DNA from: an uncultured Bacteroidota bacterium
Lineage (GTDB): Bacteria > Bacteroidota > Bacteroidia > Flavobacteriales > Flavobacteriaceae
DNA length: 64,000 nucleotides
Assembly: GCA_902584445.1 (NCBI GenBank)
Contig: CACHZY010000002.1
Span: 44,029 to 108,028 of the forward strand
Direction: 5' to 3'
Position numbers and translations under genes: made by a program. Under the pieces are notes generated by a model. It was not told where the DNA came from, searched no databases, and saw only the letters and a list, made by a program, of their open reading frames with translations. Positions within the stretch are counted from its first letter, which is position 1, and each line of letters begins with the position of its first letter. Shown piece after piece: positions 1-9,756 of this stretch.

Positions 1-2795
1 TATCTAGAATCGAGAGAGAAGACATCCCCACCTTCTTGAATATCAATTAAGAAACTTAGACCAAAATCTTTATATTTTAATGTATTTTTAATACCACCAG
101 TCCAGTCTGGAACAATATTTCCAAGAACCTCAGTATTTGAAGTAGTTCTTTCATAAGCTCCATTATCTTTTTTTAATTTTTGTCCGTTTTCGTGATAGAT
201 AAAATCTCTACCTCTTATGACTCCGAATGGCTCACCTTTTTTGGCACCAATTGAAACTCCACCTTGAACAGAAGCTAATTCAAGGTATTCAATTTCATTA
301 CCATTTGCGTCCTTACCAAGATCTTTCACCTCTGAAGTGTATGTAGACCAATTCGTTGTAATATCCCAACTGAAATCAGGGGTACTTATTGCTCTTGCAG
401 ACAGAACCGCTTCAAAACCAACATTCTCAACTGATCCAGCATTTACGTATAGAGCGGAACCTCCAGATGCACTTGAGACATCTAAAGGTGTTATTAAATC
501 CTCAGTTGTTCTATTGTAATATGATAAATCTAAATTAACTGATCTGTCAAATAGTTGTAATTCTAGTCCAACTTCAGATTCTTTGGTTGTTTCAGACTTC
601 AAAAGAGGATTATTAAATGTGGAGGGATTAGTACCAACAGGCTGTCCCCCAAAATTTGCCTGGAATAAATATGATTGATATACTCTGTATGGATCAACAT
701 CTGCACCAACCTCTGCATAATTTAACCGGAGTTTGGCAAAGTCAAGAAAATCATCTTCAATTAACTCTGAAAGAATAACACTTGCAGATATTGAAGAGTA
801 ATCATAACTATTATTTCCTTTAGGTAAGGAAGAAGATCTATCAGATCTGTAGGTGCCTTCAAGGTAATATGTCTCGTCAAAACCAAGACTTAACCTACCA
901 TAAACACCATCTACTTTCTTTGTAGCATCATAAGCACTCAGCTCATTAGATGTTAAATCGCTTTTTGTATTAGCAAGAGTAAATAGGTCGGGTGTTTTCA
1001 GGCCTCCATTGGTTTCTGCGGTCAAATAATCCCATTCATTTACTCTTAAGTTTACACCAATATTCGCATCCAAACTTAAATTGTCGGTTAAGTATTTATT
1101 ATAAGAGGCTATTAAGTCGTAGTTGATCTCAGATACAGTCCTATGGCTTACATAATAATATGGAACGTCATCAGATGAAACATTAATCCTTTCTTCTTTG
1201 ACAAAATCATACTGATCGAAAGCAACTCTACCCAACAGTTTAATATCTCCCAGGTCATAATTAACAGATATGTTACCAAAATATCTATTTCGAGTATCAG
1301 TATTATACAGATTATATCTCATCCAATAGGGATTATCAAAATAGTGGGGGCTTAAGTTAGGATCTGTTCCTGTGGTATCCATTCCATACATATTCCAAGA
1401 ATAGTTCTTACCTGTTTGATCTACAACGTATTTTTGCATGTCTAGATCAGTATTTGTAATCCACCATTGTCTGAAAGCTTGGAAAACATTTTGATTATCA
1501 TAACCTGTTCCATATCTACCAGTTGCATCAGTTTTAGTGTAAGTGATATTAGCAGATGCAGATAGTTCATCACTTAGATTTCTTGAACCAGAAAAGGTAA
1601 AGGAATTTCTATCGATTGAAGAATTAGGTAATATTCCTGTCATAGCAGTGTTAGTATACCCTAACCTGAAACTACCAGAATCATCGGCGCCCTCAACTGA
1701 AATAGAGTTTGTTGAAACCATTTGTGTTTCAAAAAAATTTGCTACTGTACCAGAGGGAGCACCAGGTGTTTGAGGTGTAAGTTTTCCGTAATACTCAGTC
1801 AATTCTGGAATCATATTATAGTATTCGTACCTTAAATCTGCAGCGTTAAGTTTTGGACCAAAGGAAGCGTCGTCAGTCGTGTTTACTGCATATTCAAGAC
1901 CTGCAGGTCCATCCCACTTTGAAAGCCAGTATCCATTTTCTCCGTCAGGAACTCCTCCATAACCAGCTCCATATTCATATTGATAGCTAGGTAATGTTGA
2001 TTCATCCACTGAACCAATCATTATTTGAGAATTAAAAGTTATTCCTAATCCAGGTTTATCTTTTCCTTTTTTAGTAGTTATTAGAATCACTCCATTTGAA
2101 GCTCTAGAACCATACAATGCAGTAGCCGCAGCTCCCTTAAGTACAGAGACTGATTCAACGTCCTCAGGATTTATGTCCATTGCTGCATTACCATAGTCAA
2201 ATCCACCTCTTCCAGTCCTCATGTCACTTGTGTTTGGTGTTATATTACTTATTGGTGTTCCGTCAACAACAAATAATGCTTGATTTGAGCCAGTTATAGA
2301 AGAGTAACCTCTAACGACAACATTTGCTGACCCACCCATGGTATTGTATGATTGGATATCTAAACCAGCTATTTCCCCGCTCAAAGATTCAATTGGATTA
2401 ACAGCTTTGACATCCTCAAGAGCTTCACCACTTAATTCTTGAACCGCATAACCGAGTGTTTTCTTTTCACGTGAGATACCTAGAGAGGTTACAACAACTT
2501 CATCTAGCGATAAATTAGAAGTAAGCGTAATAAGCAAAGTATTAGAATCAACTATTATTTGTTGGGAATCAAATCCAACGAAGCTCACTTCAATAGTAAC
2601 ACCTTCATCACCTACTTCAATTGTAAAATTACCATCAAAATCAGTAGTAGTATTATTGTTGGTCATTGACTCAAAAATAGTTGCGCCCGGAAGTGGTAAA
2701 CCCGATTCATCAACAACTTTACCTGAAACAGTAAATTGAGCGTTAATAATATTAAGTGATAGAGCAATTAAACAAAAAGTCAATAATTTTTTCAT
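1..2795 (-). CDS. SusC/RagA-family TonB-dependent outer-membrane receptor, 3' end cut by window edge
   Basis: Outer-membrane receptor that, with a SusD-type lipoprotein, imports oligosaccharides using TonB energy. Reading the minus strand from the ATG at 2795, the frame stays open to the window edge (931 whole codons). It starts with a signal peptide (MKKLLTFCLIALSLNIINAQ), then a carboxypeptidase-regulatory-like domain at about residues 20-105, then the plug with the family's hallmarks: RGYSSITGSN, FVVDGTPIS and the LKGAAATALYGSRASNGVI region. The rest is barrel-like, rich in Tyr, Asn and Ser. SusC proteins usually run to 1000-1100 residues, so roughly 70-170 C-terminal residues and any susD lie beyond position 1. 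Substrate is not readable from sequence; the neighbouring sulfatase and sialic-acid genes suggest a sulfated or sialylated glycan (inference). Confidence 0.93.
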   Translation of the reverse strand, partial: MKKLLTFCLIALSLNIINAQFTVSGKVVDESGLPLPGATIFESMTNNNTTTDFDGNFTIEVGDEGVTIEVSFVGFDSQQIIVDSNTLLITLTSNLSLDEVVVTSLGISREKKTLGYAVQELSGEALEDVKAVNPIESLSGEIAGLDIQSYNTMGGSANVVVRGYSSITGSNQALFVVDGTPISNITPNTSDMRTGRGGFDYGNAAMDINPEDVESVSVLKGAAATALYGSRASNGVILITTKKGKDKPGLGITFNSQIMIGSVDESTLPSYQYEYGAGYGGVPDGENGYWLSKWDGPAGLEYAVNTTDDASFGPKLNAADLRYEYYNMIPELTEYYGKLTPQTPGAPSGTVANFFETQMVSTNSISVEGADDSGSFRLGYTNTAMTGILPNSSIDRNSFTFSGSRNLSDELSASANITYTKTDATGRYGTGYDNQNVFQAFRQWWITNTDLDMQKYVVDQTGKNYSWNMYGMDTTGTDPNLSPHYFDNPYWMRYNLYNTDTRNRYFGNISVNYDLGDIKLLGRVAFDQYDFVKEERINVSSDDVPYYYVSHRTVSEINYDLIASYNKYLTDNLSLDANIGVNLRVNEWDYLTAETNGGLKTPDLFTLANTKSDLTSNELSAYDATKKVDGVYGRLSLGFDETYYLEGTYRSDRSSSLPKGNNSYDYSSISASVILSELIEDDFLDFAKLRLNYAEVGADVDPYRVYQSYLFQANFGGQPVGTNPSTFNNPLLKSETTKESEVGLELQLFDRSVNLDLSYYNRTTEDLITPLDVSSASGGSALYVNAGSVENVGFEAVLSARAISTPDFSWDITTNWSTYTSEVKDLGKDANGNEIEYLELASVQGGVSIGAKKGEPFGVIRGRDFIYHENGQKLKKDNGAYERTTSNTEVLGNIVPDWTGGIKNTLKYKDFGLSFLIDIQEGGDVFSLDSR

Positions 2796-3185
2796 AAGCT
2801 TTAAAATTGAATTCAAATCTAGAAACTAATTTGACTGTAAATTTCTACTTAAAAAAAATATATTGCTTTTGAAGTTAATTTTATTGAATTATAATTTCCT
2901 GTGTTTTAAAAATGGTTATTTTTAAAATAATTAACAAAATTTTAAGAAATTCTCATAAAGTTAACAATTGAAAGTTTTATATTATTTTGACGTATAAACT
3001 ATTTTCTTAAATAGAGTTAAAATTATTAACAATTAAAGGTAAAATATAGGAATAGATTTTTGTTATAATATTAAAAATTAAAAATAAACGTTTAGTCCTG
3101 GATATTTAATCAAGATTTTTTAAACATTTTAACATCAAATTTTGATCAATGATGAAACTTTCACAGATGAAACAAAACTAATTAA
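2796..3185. other. 390-bp AT-rich intergenic region between divergent genes
   Basis: This gap separates the minus-strand SusC gene from the plus-strand propeller gene, so it should hold both promoters. The heptamer TTAACAA occurs three times (2931-2937, 2961-2967, 3026-3032); the last two copies extend to TTAACAATT followed by an A-rich stretch. A small inverted repeat ATCAA-ATT-TTGAT lies at 3134-3146, about 40 bases before the plus-strand start. No RNA gene or coding frame is seen. Confidence 0.4.
2814..2821 (-). promoter_or_regulatory. Candidate Bacteroidota -7 box for the SusC gene
   Basis: The minus strand reads TAGATTTG, matching the Bacteroidota -7 consensus TAnnTTTG. It ends 18 bases before the ATG at 2795, which would give a very short leader. 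No clear -33 TTTG lies at the usual distance, so this is a weak prediction. Confidence 0.3.
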
Positions 3186-4646
3186 ATGAAAAAAATATTT
3201 AATCTACTCGTTATTGTACCATTTATATTATTTGGACGAAACTCTATTTTTATTAAATCTGAAAAATCTATAAAAGTTGTATTTAGAAATGATTCCACTA
3301 AATTTTTATTATTAGATAATCGAATTATTGAAAGAATTGAGAATGTAAAACTGCAAGTTGGTAAAGTAAAAAAACACTCTTCAAACCCACTTTTTAAGGA
3401 AGAAAAAGATTGGGAAATGCGTTTCGATAATTTGTATGCAAATGTTATTTATGACAAAGAAGAAGATACATATAAGTGCTGGTACAGTCCATTTATAGTT
3501 GACTCTCCTCTAAAAAATAAAGAGCCCCGTAAAAATAATATAAAGTACAGTCCCCCTCCAGTAAGAGAAATGGGTATTTGTTATGCTACATCAAAAGATG
3601 GAATTAAGTGGGAAAAACCAAACTTAGGTTTAATTAATTTTAATGGTAATAAAAAAAACAATATTGTTTGGAGAAGACCTCACGGAGCTGGAATTTTTAA
3701 AGATTTAGATGAACAAAATCCTGCTAGGAGATATAAAGTAATCTATAAACATATTCAAGAGGGAAATTGGGGTTTGAATGGAAGTGAGGGAAATAGTTTA
3801 GCTGTAAGTTTTTCTGAGGATGGTTTGAATTGGTCAGATAAAATAAATATAGCTGACTTTCCAGCAGATACACATAACAATGCAAATTGGATACCTAACT
3901 TGAATAAATATGTTGCATTGACAAGGGACTGGGTTAAATTCGAAGGAAAAGAATGGGGACAACGTGCTGTTTTAAGAATTGAAAGCAATGATTTTATAAA
4001 TTGGGAAAACCCAAAGCAAGTTCTTGTCGGAGAAAATTATGATTTACAAACATATGCCATGCCCTACTTTTTTTATGAGGGAGTTTTTTTAGGCTTAGTT
4101 GCTATACACGATCAAAAATCAGATAGGGTTTGGACTGAATTGGCTTTGAGTATTGATACAATTAAGTGGAGTAGAATTGATATTGGAAATCCTTTGATTC
4201 CTAATTCAGAAAAAAAGTTTGATTATGATTATGGTTGTATTTACGCGGCTGCAAAACCGATTATCAAAAATAATGAAATTCAAATATATTATGGTAGTAG
4301 TGATTATTTACATTCTGGGTGGCGTAACGGCTATTTTAATCTGGCGACACTTAGACCTGACGGATTTGCCGGCTATGTGCAAGAGAACTTAGACAAAAAA
4401 GGTTTAATCGTTACAAAATCAATAAAATATAATGGTGGTTTTTTAAAGTTAACTGCAGACGTAGACAAGGGTGGGTATATTAAAGTTCTTGTATTTAACC
4501 GTAAAGGAGACCAAATAGGCAGTTCAAAACGTATTAAAAGAACTATTACAGATGAAACTGTTGAGTTCTATGAAGAAATTAGCGAAGAAAATATAAGCCT
4601 TAAAATAGAAATTAAAAAGGCTAAAGTTTATTCATTTAAAATTTGA
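3186..4646 (+). CDS. Secreted beta-propeller protein, glycosidase-like (GH32/43-type fold), function unassigned
   Basis: I cannot assign this 486-residue protein to a named family. It has a signal-peptide-like start (MKKIFNLLVIVPFILFG) and then repeated segments typical of five-bladed propeller glycosidases and sialidase-like proteins: ATSKDGIKWEKP (about residue 140) and SFSEDGLNWSD (about 215) resemble the SxDGxxW turns that join propeller strands. An acidic/aromatic motif, FDNLYANVIYD, sits near residue 80. The last 90 residues look like a beta-sandwich. It is alone on the plus strand, divergent from the SusC gene and convergent with the NanA-like gene 23 bp downstream. The context suggests an extracytoplasmic glycan-cleaving or glycan-binding role; this is inference from fold-like repeats and neighbours. 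Confidence 0.6.
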   Translation: MKKIFNLLVIVPFILFGRNSIFIKSEKSIKVVFRNDSTKFLLLDNRIIERIENVKLQVGKVKKHSSNPLFKEEKDWEMRFDNLYANVIYDKEEDTYKCWYSPFIVDSPLKNKEPRKNNIKYSPPPVREMGICYATSKDGIKWEKPNLGLINFNGNKKNNIVWRRPHGAGIFKDLDEQNPARRYKVIYKHIQEGNWGLNGSEGNSLAVSFSEDGLNWSDKINIADFPADTHNNANWIPNLNKYVALTRDWVKFEGKEWGQRAVLRIESNDFINWENPKQVLVGENYDLQTYAMPYFFYEGVFLGLVAIHDQKSDRVWTELALSIDTIKWSRIDIGNPLIPNSEKKFDYDYGCIYAAAKPIIKNNEIQIYYGSSDYLHSGWRNGYFNLATLRPDGFAGYVQENLDKKGLIVTKSIKYNGGFLKLTADVDKGGYIKVLVFNRKGDQIGSSKRIKRTITDETVEFYEEISEENISLKIEIKKAKVYSFKI

Positions 4647-4669
4647 GTCAGCTATTTACAACCTAGCTC

Positions 4670-5575
4670 TCAAAAGAAATTAATTAATTTTAAATCTTCA
4701 ATTAATTTATTTCTTTCAGAAGAGGTGAAATTTTTAAGGGGAGCTCTAGATGGGCCGCAGTCAATTCCAATAATTTCCATAATTGCCTTTCCAGTTCTTA
4801 CGCCACCTCCATTTTTGTTTAAAATTTCTACTACTTTAACTGAAAATTGTTGGATTTTTCTTGCCTCTTCTATATTACCAGAATCAAAACAATTTATTAT
4901 TTCATGATAGTAGGAGGACATATAATTATAAGTGCTTCCAACTGCTCCAATGGCTCCTAGAGTTAAACCTCCCAAAAGCGCTTCATCATATCCATTAAAA
5001 ATTTCAAAATGACCATTTTTAAAATTTACACATTGCTGAAATTCCATATAATTGTTATGTGTGAATTTGATACCCACTAAATTTGGAATACTTTTTGAAG
5101 CTTTTTCTAAAAAACTTTTCATGTCAACTTTTACATGTGAAACGGAAGGAATATGATAATAGTAGAATGGAATATTTTTTGCACCCATAGCAATAGGCTT
5201 ACAAAAGTCAATTAATGACTCCACATCTGATGGCGGAAAGAAACTTGGGCCCATTGTTGCAACTGCATCTACTTTTAAGCTTTGAGAGTGAATTGCTAGA
5301 TCTTGAGAACATTTGTAAGAGGGACTTCCAACATGACTGATTATTTTGAAATCTTTAGATTTGTACTTAATCCACTCCTCAAGTACTAATTTTCTTTCAT
5401 GAACATCTAGTAAAGCCCCTTCACCAGTGGTACCACAGACAAACACTCCCTTAATACCGTTTTTTTTTAAATAATTAGCATAGCTCTCAATAACATTTAG
5501 ATTGATTGAGAAATTTGAGAGCATTGGAGTAAAGGTTGCTGCAATTAACCCTTTTATATTTAATTTTTTAAACAT
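4670..5575 (-). CDS. N-acetylneuraminate lyase-like aldolase (DHDPS/NAL superfamily)
   Basis: Cytoplasmic class I aldolase predicted to split N-acetylneuraminate into pyruvate and N-acetylmannosamine. The superfamily signature GTTGE is at residues 48-52, the catalytic Tyr is Tyr140 in YYYHIP and the Schiff-base Lys is Lys170 in VGIKFTH. The Tyr-to-Lys spacing of 30 is close to the 28 of E. coli NanA. The segment GAIGAVGSTYNYM closely resembles the GSTYN region that separates NAL from dihydrodipicolinate synthase. At 301 residues it is normal length. Its ATG overlaps the last 8 bases of the upstream symporter fusion, indicating translational coupling with a sialic-acid transporter. ManNAc kinase and epimerase genes are not in the window. 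Alternative: a related 2-keto-3-deoxy-acid aldolase. Confidence 0.85.
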   Translation of the reverse strand: MFKKLNIKGLIAATFTPMLSNFSINLNVIESYANYLKKNGIKGVFVCGTTGEGALLDVHERKLVLEEWIKYKSKDFKIISHVGSPSYKCSQDLAIHSQSLKVDAVATMGPSFFPPSDVESLIDFCKPIAMGAKNIPFYYYHIPSVSHVKVDMKSFLEKASKSIPNLVGIKFTHNNYMEFQQCVNFKNGHFEIFNGYDEALLGGLTLGAIGAVGSTYNYMSSYYHEIINCFDSGNIEEARKIQQFSVKVVEILNKNGGGVRTGKAIMEIIGIDCGPSRAPLKNFTSSERNKLIEDLKLINFF

Positions 5576-8210
5576 ATTTTAATTTAGTAGTAAAAATAAG
5601 ACTTGATAAAATTCCTATTAATATACACATTATCATACCTGTAGCAGTGTACAACAACAAATGAATACTGGTATAATTGGAGATCAATATCTGAATAATT
5701 AAACTTCCTGTAAAACCAATTAGTGCTCCCTTTGAGTTTGCTCTTTTAAAAAAAACACCCAGAATAAATAGACCACTCATGCTTCCAATAATTAAACCTA
5801 AAACTTTTTGAAAAACATCCCATAAAGATTTTATTTCAAATTCAGCCATGAATAAAGCAGCTGATGTTCCTAAAATACCAATTAATAATGTAGCAATCCT
5901 AGCAAGTTTTAATTTTTTTGTTGGATTCCAAAACCTAAAATGAATATCCTCACAATATGAGGTTGCAGCAGAATTAATACTACTACTTACACTGGACATA
6001 GCTGCAGCTAAAATGCCGCTGATTAATAGTCCTACCACACCATTTGGAAGCTCTTTAACAATATACCATGGAAAAATAGCATCTCCATTAGTTAATGAAA
6101 AATTCATAGTCTCGGGATGCTGTCTAAAAAAAACAAATAGGGAAGTTCCAACAAAGAAAAATAAAAGTGTAGCTGGAATACTCAACCACATATTAGTAAG
6201 TAAGCTTTTTACTGCTCCATTTTTGTCAGCAGTTGTCAAATATCTTTGAACCATTGTTTGATCGCATGCATAAGTTGCAAGGGAAGAGAAATATCCTCCA
6301 AATATAACAACCCAAAATGTAGGCTTATTTAGATCTAGTGCCATATTAAAGACGTTAATTTTATCAAACTTAAGTCCTAAATTTAAAATTTCAAAAAATC
6401 CCCCGTCCACATTAGTAATAATAAAAAAGAGGCTTAGAAGAGCTCCTCCTATAAGTACAATAACTTGTAATGCATCTGTCCAAATTACAGCTTCAATTCC
6501 TCCCATTAACGTATATAGTAAACTTAATAAACCCATCGATAATACACAGGTGTATATATTAATTCCTGTTACAACATTGATTGCTAAAGCAGGTAAAAAT
6601 AAAATAACAGCCATTCTTCCTATTTGAAATAAAATAAAAGAAATGCTTCCAATCAATCTGAGTATAACATTAAACCTCAACTCCAAGTAATGGTATGCAG
6701 AAGTGATATTTGATTTTCTGTAGATTGGAATTAAAAAATAAATTATTAAAGGAGCTACCAATATAATTCCAGCATTTAACCATATGTAAGCCCAGTTAGC
6801 TGAATATGCTTTTGCAGGTATTGCCATGAAAGTAATTGCACTTAGAGCTGTCCCAAAAATACTTAATCCAGCAGCCCACCATGGTAACCTTCCTCCCCCT
6901 TTAAAATAATCATTAGTGCTTTTTTGTCTTTTTGAAAAGAAATACCCTATACATAGAAGTAAAATAAAATAAATTGCAAGCACTAATGTGTTTAAATATC
7001 CAAAAGGACCTTGAGAATTTTTAATGTGACCTTTCAAAATTGATGGAGTTCTAACCCCTGGGCTAGTTTCTCCACTAATGATAAAAAAATTACCATTCCA
7101 ATTTACTATGGGAGCAGTAACCACCCCGTAAGGTAACTCTGATATTTTTAATTTAGTTTTTGTTATTGTGTTATAAACTAAAACATCTTTAGAAAACCCT
7201 TTATGATTTATTAATCTATCTCTTAAATGAAGCTTTAGCGAATCAACTATAGATTTTTCTCTGATTATATCCAACCTATTAATTGAATCTTCAAGTGATT
7301 TTATTTTTAAAAACTCTTTTCCGTCGGCACCTGAGGGTAAAAAAATAAACTCTAATCCTGATTTAAATGAATTTCCTGCCATTACAGGGAAATTTATTTC
7401 TTTATCTAATGGTTCCCAATTATTATTAATCGGACTAAAGAAATAGCTATCTGACAAGATTTCAATAAAACTATTTTTATTATATGATCTGCCGGAGAAT
7501 AAATATAATCCATGTTCTTTCCCATTTGATTGTGATTGTAATACGCTATATGCTCTAGATAAACCAGGAACAGATGGAAGCTTTGTCCACTTATAGTCAA
7601 ATGAATTGTTACTGGAAATATCTAATGAGAAAAAATGATTTGTAGTTTCACCCATATATTCACCTCCGGCCACATATATTTTTTCACTAATTATACTTGC
7701 TGATAAATTGGCTAAGGGGATGGGTAATTCTGGTAATTTTTCAATTATAACACTTTCACTTACTGCCTCCCATTTCATATAAAATACCTCAGAATATGTC
7801 TTGACATTATCGCGGCCACCAATACACAAAACTCCTTTGGGTGTCGTAATTGAATTTCCATAAGCAATAGGATGTGGTAAGTTAAATGTTTTAGGGTGCC
7901 AATCATATTCGTTTCCTTTTCTCTTCAGCACATAAATTTTATCACTCCAATATTTTTTCCCACCTTCCCATGGCATTTCGTTTTGGAAATTAGCACCTCC
8001 CGCAATCAACATTACATCATTACTGATTCCAGCAAAACACCCAGCTAACCCTTTATTAGGTTGTCCCATTTCATCCGGTAATTCGGCTATCACCTCCCAA
8101 TCCATCAATGAGTTACTCGTGACCTGAGAAAACACAATAGAAGTAGTCATAATTATACCAATAAGCATATAGTTGTAACCAGTAAAATCTAGACTCATTA
8201 GAATCCTCAT
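5568..8210 (-). CDS. NanM-like kelch mutarotase fused to a sodium/solute symporter (SSS family)
   Basis: An 880-residue fusion. After a signal-like start, residues about 30-410 form a kelch beta-propeller with repeated Gly-Gly turns (LIAGGANFQ, CIGGRDN, VAGGEYMG, FSGRSYN, ISGETSPG), like the N-acetylneuraminate epimerase NanM and its permuted relatives. Residues about 425-875 are a sodium:solute symporter with some 13 hydrophobic helices, including STNDYFKGGGRLPWWAAGLS and AAAMSSVSSSINSAAT. In E. coli, NanM speeds conversion of alpha- to beta-Neu5Ac outside the inner membrane. Here the anomer-converting domain would sit at the mouth of the transporter that imports the product. The 8-bp overlap with the lyase gene supports a sialic-acid role. 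The start at 8210 is only 41 bp from the divergent sulfatase start. Confidence 0.85.
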   Translation of the reverse strand: MRILMSLDFTGYNYMLIGIIMTTSIVFSQVTSNSLMDWEVIAELPDEMGQPNKGLAGCFAGISNDVMLIAGGANFQNEMPWEGGKKYWSDKIYVLKRKGNEYDWHPKTFNLPHPIAYGNSITTPKGVLCIGGRDNVKTYSEVFYMKWEAVSESVIIEKLPELPIPLANLSASIISEKIYVAGGEYMGETTNHFFSLDISSNNSFDYKWTKLPSVPGLSRAYSVLQSQSNGKEHGLYLFSGRSYNKNSFIEILSDSYFFSPINNNWEPLDKEINFPVMAGNSFKSGLEFIFLPSGADGKEFLKIKSLEDSINRLDIIREKSIVDSLKLHLRDRLINHKGFSKDVLVYNTITKTKLKISELPYGVVTAPIVNWNGNFFIISGETSPGVRTPSILKGHIKNSQGPFGYLNTLVLAIYFILLLCIGYFFSKRQKSTNDYFKGGGRLPWWAAGLSIFGTALSAITFMAIPAKAYSANWAYIWLNAGIILVAPLIIYFLIPIYRKSNITSAYHYLELRFNVILRLIGSISFILFQIGRMAVILFLPALAINVVTGINIYTCVLSMGLLSLLYTLMGGIEAVIWTDALQVIVLIGGALLSLFFIITNVDGGFFEILNLGLKFDKINVFNMALDLNKPTFWVVIFGGYFSSLATYACDQTMVQRYLTTADKNGAVKSLLTNMWLSIPATLLFFFVGTSLFVFFRQHPETMNFSLTNGDAIFPWYIVKELPNGVVGLLISGILAAAMSSVSSSINSAATSYCEDIHFRFWNPTKKLKLARIATLLIGILGTSAALFMAEFEIKSLWDVFQKVLGLIIGSMSGLFILGVFFKRANSKGALIGFTGSLIIQILISNYTSIHLLLYTATGMIMCILIGILSSLIFTTKLKYV

Positions 8211-8251
8211 TATATTTATTTTTAATAACTTTTAAATATCTAAATTTTATA

Positions 8252-9634
8252 TTGAAAAACTTTAATTACTTTTTCATTTTTACTTCACTTATTATATTAA
8301 TATCGTGTAAAAATGGGGGTGAAGAATCGAAACCAAATGTATTATTTGTGGCGATTGATGATTTACGTCCCGAACTTAAATGTTATGGAGCTAAACATAT
8401 AAAATCACCGAATATCGATCGATTATCTGAACAAGGGATTTTATTTAATAAAGCCTATTGTCAGGCTCCTCATTGCGGACCCTCTAGATCATCACTTCTC
8501 TCAGGGGTAAGTACTTTAAATTATGAAGGAATTCCTCTAAAGCCATCGGATTTAGCTCCTGGTAAAATCACACTTCCTGCAACCTTTAAAAAAGCTGGTT
8601 ATTACACGATAAATAATGGAAAAATATTCCACCAGAGGGAGGACGAGAAAGAGGGTTGGTCTGAAGTACCTTTTTCATTGGTGAATGGTCTAAAAGGAAA
8701 TAATCATCTTACTTTTCACGAAAAAAAATCTGCAAAATTTATACTTGAAAAAAATCAACGAGGACCGTTCTTTGAAGCCCCAGACGTACCTGACAATACT
8801 TATATCGATGGCCAAACATGTGATAAAACAATTTCAGATCTTAAAAGACTTGCTAAAATGGATAAACCTTTTTTTCTTGCATGTGGTTTCGTCCGTCCAC
8901 ACTTACCTTTTTATGCTCCTAAAAAATATTGGGATATATACCAAAGGGATGAGATTGAATTAGCGAACAATAGATATAAACCACATAATTCTCCTGATGC
9001 CCTTATTGGCTCTGGAGAATTTGGTAATTATAATGATAAAAATATAGAATATAATTCTGATGAATTTCACCTTATTTCAAGACACGGCTATTATGCTTGT
9101 ATCAGCTATATAGATGCACTTTTTGGCAGGATTATGTCTACGCTAGATGACTTGGGGCTTAGAGATAATACAATAATTATTTTATGGGGGGACCATGGAT
9201 GGAATCTTGGCGAGCACAACTATTGGAGTAAACACAACCTTCTTTACACTTCAAAAAATGCACCACTTATTATCTCTGCTCCGGGTCATAAAAAGAATGT
9301 AAAAACAGATGGAATTATTGAATTACTTGACATTTACCCAACTTTATGTGAACTAACAGGAATAGATCCTCCAAAACATCTAGAAGGAAAAAGTTTAGTG
9401 CCACTGATGAAAAATCCTAATAAATTAGGAAAAAAGGCTGCATTTAGTAAATGGAGAAATGGAACTTCTATTACTACTACTGAATTTTCTTTCACAAAAT
9501 GGGATGATAATCAAAGAATGCTTTTTGATCTAAAAAAAGATCCACTAGAAAATGAAAATATTGCTGAGAATCCAATCTATATGGAAAAGATTGAAGAGTT
9601 GAGTAAGCTAATTGAAAAGAGGATAGATCGATAA
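8252..9634 (+). CDS. Sulfatase lipoprotein (formylglycine-dependent, iduronate-2-sulfatase-like)
   Basis: Hydrolyses sulfate esters, probably on a sulfated glycan, outside the inner membrane. The start is TTG: no in-frame ATG lies upstream and the TTG gives a good lipoprotein signal (LIILISC, lipid Cys19). Metal-binding Asp pair in VAIDDLRPE (residues 36-37); the core motif C-G-P-S-R at residues 75-79, where Cys75 would be oxidised to formylglycine; and the second metal site WGDHGWNLGEHNYWSKH. Length 460 is normal. Active protein needs a formylglycine-generating or anaerobic sulfatase-maturating enzyme, not present here. It is divergent from the NanM-symporter gene. Substrate class cannot be fixed by eye; the iduronate-2-sulfatase-like S1 subgroup is the closest impression. 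Confidence 0.9.
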   Translation: MKNFNYFFIFTSLIILISCKNGGEESKPNVLFVAIDDLRPELKCYGAKHIKSPNIDRLSEQGILFNKAYCQAPHCGPSRSSLLSGVSTLNYEGIPLKPSDLAPGKITLPATFKKAGYYTINNGKIFHQREDEKEGWSEVPFSLVNGLKGNNHLTFHEKKSAKFILEKNQRGPFFEAPDVPDNTYIDGQTCDKTISDLKRLAKMDKPFFLACGFVRPHLPFYAPKKYWDIYQRDEIELANNRYKPHNSPDALIGSGEFGNYNDKNIEYNSDEFHLISRHGYYACISYIDALFGRIMSTLDDLGLRDNTIIILWGDHGWNLGEHNYWSKHNLLYTSKNAPLIISAPGHKKNVKTDGIIELLDIYPTLCELTGIDPPKHLEGKSLVPLMKNPNKLGKKAAFSKWRNGTSITTTEFSFTKWDDNQRMLFDLKKDPLENENIAENPIYMEKIEELSKLIEKRIDR

Positions 9635-9756
9635 AAATTCTAATTTTTATTTATTTATAAACCCTTCCTCAAATTTTTTTATAATTCAAAAAAAAAAATA
9701 ATTAAATTGTATTTAAATAGAAATCAAATAATTAAATAAATTTTCTTAATTCTAAA

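Noticed and set aside
337..1773. Two plus-strand open frames (337-519 and 1543-1773)
   Set aside because: They lie antisense to the SusC gene, which is continuous and has clear domain motifs; they are shadows.
4670..5575. Dihydrodipicolinate synthase (dapA)
   Set aside because: The GSTYN-type block, the YYYHIP motif and overlap with a NanM-symporter gene favour the N-acetylneuraminate lyase branch.
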